Source: Parvularia atlantis (Eukaryota; Opisthokonta; Rotosphaerida). From it: a stretch of 10,311 bases of DNA. The first letter of the stretch is position 1; each line of letters starts with the position of its first letter. The translations under genes were made by a program, and so were the position numbers. The notes under the pieces were generated by a model that ran no database searches, had not been told where the DNA came from, and worked only from the letters and a program-made list of their open reading frames with translations. Of the stretch, positions 6,556 to 10,311 are shown piece by piece. The stretch covers positions 1-10,311 of the forward strand of contig CALSCO010000059.1 in NCBI GenBank assembly GCA_943704415.1, given 5' to 3'.

Positions 6556-9500
6556 ATGATGGCGTTGGCGCGCGCGCCGAGTGCACCGAGCGCGCCACCG
6601 CCGCGTCGTTCGCCGTCGCCGTCGCCGGCCGCGTTGTTCGCGGGCACGCTGCGCGCGATCCGCCGCGAGCTGACCTGCGCCGTGTGGTAACTTGCCGGGC
6701 CGCGCGCTGCCGCTCGAGAGAGGCTGACGGCACGCGCGCGCAGCCAGGACCTGTTCAAGGAGCCGTTGCTGTCGCCGTGCAGCCACACGTTCTGCCGGTG
6801 CGCGGGCGACGTGGGCGACGTGGGCGAAGGCGACTGGCGGCTAACGGGGCGGGCGACACCGGCGCAGCGACTGCATCGGCAACTGGGTCCGGACCAAGCA
6901 CAGCTGCCCGCTCTGCGTCACCCGTCTCACGATGCGCGCGCTCAACCCCGAGGCGTCGCTGCAGCGCCTCGTCGACGCCTACGTCGCCATCGTCGCCGCG
7001 TACGAGGACGACTTTGGCCACGGTCCGTGGCGCACGCGCGCGTGTCTCGGTGCGCCTCTGTGGCTGACAGCGGACGGCGGACAACGCGCAGCGCTTTCGG
7101 AGGACGAGGCCGCGATCGCCCGCCGCGAGTGGCACCCGAACCCGATCGACAACCTCTCGCAGCTCTTCCCGTACCCGGACAAGCCGCGCGCACCGCCGGC
7201 CGCTGCTGCGCGGAACGCGGATGCGGACGCCGACGACGCGAGCGGGCCGGCCGCGGCGCCAATGCTCGTCGACTCGCCCGCACACTCGCCCTCGCGCCCG
7301 ATGCCGCCGCCCGCACCCGCCGCTGCGCACCCGTCGTCGTCCTCGTCGTTGTCTTTGGCGTCGTCGTCGTCGACCGGCTCGTCCATGCCCGCCGCCCGCT
7401 CGCCCACGGGCATCACCTACCAGCAGCTGCTGCGCGCGACGGGCCTTGCGTCGTCGCCGCTGTCGAACCGCTCGGGCACGACGACCGAGAGCGCGCCGCC
7501 GACGAGTGAGCGCGACCCGCGCAGCGACGACGGCGCGATGCGCGCGCAGGCCGCGCTGACCCCGACGCGCGTGCGACCGATGGGCCCGCGCACGAGCGAG
7601 GAGCGCCGGCGCCTGGTCGAGGCCGCACTGCTGCCCGAGCTGCCGGACTTTACGACGTCGGGCTCGCTGCACACGGGTGGCGCAGCGGCCGAGGCGCGCG
7701 GCGTACACGGCACGCGGCCCGACGACGACGAGGACGACGTGGTCGACAGCGAGGAGGTCTCGACGTCGATCGCCGCCCTGCGCGCCGCGTCGCAGCTGCC
7801 CGCGCGCCTCCTCTCGCCGACCGCCGTCAGCGCGAGCACGCAGTGCGCGCCGCCCGTTGCGCCTGTGTCGCTGCACCGCCGCGTCTTTGTGCTCGAGGAC
7901 ACGGACGAGGACGCGACGCCGGATCTGCCGCCCACGTTCAGGGTCGCCATCGAGAGCACCGGCCCGGTGCGCCGCGCGCTGCAGCCAAGCAACCGCGCCA
8001 CGCCGGCGCCGCGCCCCGCCGCCAAGGACAAACGCCTGTCGTCGGTGACGGCCGAGGTCGACACGCCTGCCGGCAAGCGTCCGCGACGCCGCATGAGCGA
8101 GTCTGATCACACAGCACCGATGGACGTCAGCGTCGTTACCGCAGTCGCGCAGCCAGCACCCGCGGCGACCGCCGCGCTTGAGCAGGCGTCAGACAGCTCC
8201 GAGTGCGACCTGCCGCCGCTGCCGTGGGCGCTGCAGACGAGCAAGCCACCGAACGACGCCCCGCTCGTGCTCTCGGCGCCCGTGCCAGAGCCTGCATCGC
8301 CGCCGCCACAGTCGCTGCAGCCGCAGCTGCGCGCGCGCCTCGCCCCGCCCCGCGACGCCTTCAGCCTTGTGCACTCGTCGTCGCTGCTGGTCCCGGCGTC
8401 GTCGTCGTCGCTGAGCGTTCCCGCGCGACCGCCGACGCGCTCGTCCGTGCTGCTGGACGACCTCACGGTGCAGCCGGGCTCGCCGCAGCCGGCGATGGAC
8501 GAGGACGACGCGCCGCGCGCGCTCCAGCTTTCGACCACGCCCGAGACCGCGCCGCAGCAGCCGCAGCCGCAGCCGCAGCCGCAGCCGCAGCAGAGCGTCG
8601 AGGACGAGGTGCTGTCCAACCTGCCCGTGTCGACGCAGGAGGTGTACCGGCGGCTGCAGGAGATCGACCAAGACCTGGCCAACATCTCAGGTGCTCGACC
8701 GCGCATGCACGCACGGGTCGCTGACGGGCTGCAGCAGAGGCCGACTGTGAGGCGGACAACGCGCCGGCGCAGGAGCCCGCGACCGTGTCGATGCCGTCGC
8801 CGCCGCAGCAGCGCGCGTCGCCACTGAGGCCGCAGCAGGGCACGCCGACGGTCGTGCGCCTGGTCGACTACGACGACGACGACGGTGACGACAACGACGA
8901 CAAGAACAAGGAGGACTACGAGCGGGAGCGCGGCAAGGCAGTGGCAAGGACGGACGAGGACCTGACCATGGCATCATCGCCTGCGCCGCCGCTGCCTGCG
9001 CCGCCGGCTGAGCCGCTGCAAGAGCCTCCTGCGCCCAGCGCGCTTGCCGACAGCCTGGCCGCGTTCGACGCGGCGTCGCTGCTCTCGTCGTCGCTGCCGC
9101 TGGCCGCGTCCGAACCGACGCGCTTCGTCTTTGTGCACACGTCGCTCAGCCGCCAGCAGAAGGTGCGGCACATGCGCCCGCGCGACCCCGCTCACGGTCT
9201 GGCGACGCGCCAAACAGAAAATCGTGCAAAAAGTCGCGGACGAGCTCGGCGCGGAGGTGTCGCAGGCGGTAGACGAGCGGACGACGCACCTGATCACTGC
9301 GACGGGTGCGCCTTGCCCTGCGCTTGAGCCAGCGGCTGAATGCGCGCTCGCGCCCAGACGACAACCTGTTTGCGCCGAGCCCGACGCTCAAGTTCCTGCA
9401 GGGCATCCTCCTGGGCAAGTTCCTCATCTCCTACGCATGTGCGTGCCCCTTCAAAGTGCCGCCGTGCCGTGCGTGGCTTAGCGTGGCCGCCGCAGGGATC

Positions 9501-10047
9501 GAACGTTGCGCCGAGATGCACCGCTGGGTGCCCGAGGAGCCGTACGAGGTGCGGGGCGGGTCGAACCAGATCGAGTCGTTCGGGCCGAAGCGCGCGCGCC
9601 TCGCCGTGGCCCAAAAGGTGCGCGCGCGGGTCCTGCCGGCAGCCGCGCGGTGCCTCACGCCGTGCACCGCGCAGGAGCGTCCGCTGCTGGCCGGCGTGAG
9701 CTTTGTCGTGCGCGGTGAGGAGTGGTGCGGCGGGCTGACGACGGCCGACGTGCACCACATCATCGGGCTCGCGGGCGGGCGGGTCGTGCACGCGCCGGGC
9801 GAGGCGAGTGCGGACCTGCTCGTGGTCCTGTGCGGCGAGGAGCCCGGGCTCACGCTCGAGGTCGAGCTGGAGCTGGGTGTGCGGCCGCGCGACCTGCTGT
9901 GGCTCGTCGAGTGCATCTACATGTGCGCGCTTGTGCGACCGCGTGCAGCCCGTCGTGCTGACCCTCGCGCCCGCGCCCAGGTACACGCTGCAGTCGCCGG
10001 AGCGGCGGCCGGCCTCGCACGACGTCGATCTGTCGCTGGACGTGTGA
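6556..10047 (+). CDS. BRCA1: BRCA1-type RING + tandem BRCT protein (putative ubiquitin ligase, DNA repair)
   Basis: The modelled 990-aa protein has BRCA1 architecture. A C3HC4 RING is split over three exons: C41, C44, C56, H58, C61, C64, C75 and C78, with the C-x2-C-x11-C-x-H-x2-C-x2-C start spacing of human BRCA1. A helix follows (LQRLVDAYVAIVAAYEDDFG), as after BRCA1 RINGs. The middle is a long Ser/Pro/Ala/Asp-rich disordered region with an NLS-like GKRPRRR, a Pro-Gln repeat, a helical segment (QEVYRRLQEIDQDLANI) and a highly acidic patch. The tandem BRCTs come last: BRCT1 (about 775-863) with ERTTHLITAT, SPTLKFLQGILLGKFLISYA and its Trp; a linker with YEVRGG and GPKRAR, matching human BRCA1; BRCT2 (about 887-975) ending RDLLWLVECIYMYTLQSPE. 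No ankyrin repeats, so BARD1 is less likely. Start: ATG 6556, or the adjacent ATG 6559. In the family it would pair with BARD1 as a nuclear E3 ligase in homologous recombination. Confidence 0.92.
6556..10047 (+). other. BRCA1: BRCA1-type gene exon-intron map
   Basis: Exons: 6556-6686, 6744-6797, 6868-7022, 7092-8690, 8735-9162, 9218-9305, 9358-9438, 9496-9617, 9675-9922, 9981-10047. The sum is 2973 nt, an exact multiple of three ending in TGA (10045-10047). Boundaries rebuild conserved residues: 6686/6744 makes the second RING Cys, 6797/6868 makes FCRDC, and 9438/9496 makes the BRCT1 Trp (SYAWIERC). Donors are GTAACT, GTGCGC, GTCCGT, GTGCTC, GTGCGG, GTGCGC, GTGCGT, GTGCGC and GTGCGC. Intron 7023-7091 is a multiple of three without a stop and could be retained; a 42-nt version from 7050 also keeps frame. 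The acceptor at 8734 may shift to 8737. Confidence 0.85.
8555..8593 (+). repeat. Pro-Gln hexanucleotide repeat in the BRCA1-type gene
   Basis: Tandem CAGCCG units flanked by CAGCAG encode QQ(PQ)nQ in the disordered centre of the protein, between the acidic/Ser-rich stretches and the helical segment that precedes the BRCT region. This is a likely length-variable site. Confidence 0.9.
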
Positions 10048-10311
10048 GGCTCTCACTTTTTGCATGCGCGCGCGCGCGTACGTATTCAAGCGTATTCCAT
10101 CGTGGCGTACGCGCCTAGGTGGACGGCCGCGCGCTCCAGCATGGCGGGGGATGCGTGACGGCGGGTCGCGGCGGGCGGGTCGGCTCGTGTGGCCCGTGCG
10201 GCCCGCCGTGCGGCTCGCCGCTTGCTGTGCGGGTGCCGGGGATGCTGTTCGTGCTGCCTGTGGCGATGTGTGCGATTCCGGTGGCGCTGCGGGGAGAAGA
10301 ATGAGCGCGCC
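10048..10311. other. 3' flank of the BRCA1-type gene; no supported gene
   Basis: These 264 bp follow the BRCA1-type stop. The first part has a T-run (CACTTTTTGC), a (CG)n tract at about 10065-10078 and two GTATTC motifs (10082-10098), the most AT-rich stretch of the flank. I see no AATAAA signal. The rest is G-rich. An ATG at 10301 followed by AGCGCGCC runs off the window and could start another gene, but nothing supports it yet. Confidence 0.5.

Noticed and set aside
6755-8110. 451-codon open frame on the minus strand opposite the BRCA1-type gene
   Set aside because: It is Arg/Ala/Gly-rich with no recognisable domain and mirrors the stop-poor GC-rich coding strand; the plus strand carries the RING and coherent acidic/Ser-rich protein.
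6556-10047. BARD1 rather than BRCA1 identity
   Set aside because: No ankyrin repeats precede the BRCTs, and the linker has the EVRG...GPKRAR pattern seen in BRCA1 rather than the BARD1 equivalent. Phylogeny would be needed to exclude it fully.
10119-10304. 61-codon open frame after the BRCA1-type gene
   Set aside because: It is short, Gly/Arg-rich, without a domain or splice context, and of the kind expected by chance at this base composition.
1-10311. Bacterial operon, CRISPR, tRNA, rRNA or mobile element content
   Set aside because: All coding signal is intron-split eukaryotic. The only repeats are short tandem or direct repeats without CRISPR periodicity, and no transposase, terminal repeats, tRNA or rRNA pattern was seen on either strand.

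Overview
This is eukaryotic nuclear DNA from a compact, very GC-rich genome (roughly 70 % G+C by eye). It carries three protein genes cut by many tiny spliceosomal introns, mostly 43-74 nt. Almost all introns begin GTGCG, carry a CTGAC/CTCAC-type branch site and end in CAG. The long open frames on both strands are largely a by-product of the base composition; the real proteins appear only when exons are joined across frames. Short introns with CTNAC branch sites would suit a fungus or another small-genome unicellular eukaryote. The presence of LIN9 and a BRCA1-type protein argues against an ordinary budding yeast. I cannot place the organism more precisely.

Layout. (1) Minus strand, 2668 down to the left edge: CDC45, the replicative helicase (CMG) subunit, in 14 exons, about 628 residues to the last alignable position, with its stop beyond the window. 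(2) 2669-2967: a 299-bp divergent promoter. On the CDC45 side lies a 25-bp minisatellite. On the other side is a cluster of cell-cycle-type elements: two perfect E2F octamers, a CHR-like TTCGAA inside a 15-bp perfect inverted repeat, and an inverted CCAAT box. (3) Plus strand, 2968-6351: a LIN9/ALY/Mip130 (DIRP domain) protein, the core subunit of the MuvB/DREAM complex, modelled as 17 coding exons and 792 aa. (4) 6352-6555: a 204-bp spacer with a 20-bp direct repeat. (5) Plus strand, 6556-10047: a BRCA1-type protein with an N-terminal C3HC4 RING, a long disordered centre encoded mainly by one 1.6-kb exon, and a C-terminal tandem BRCT pair; modelled as 10 exons and 990 aa. (6) 10048-10311: a 3' flank with no supported gene.

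Biology. All three products act in S phase and genome maintenance: CDC45 fires and drives origins, LIN9 scaffolds the complex that times cell-cycle transcription, and BRCA1 acts in homologous recombination as a ubiquitin ligase. The shared CDC45/LIN9 promoter carries the kinds of element that E2F-DP and MuvB (through LIN54) recognise in animals. That suggests co-regulation of the pair and possible autoregulation of LIN9 by its own complex. The protein identities rest on motif-level resemblance to known families. The regulatory reading is inference.
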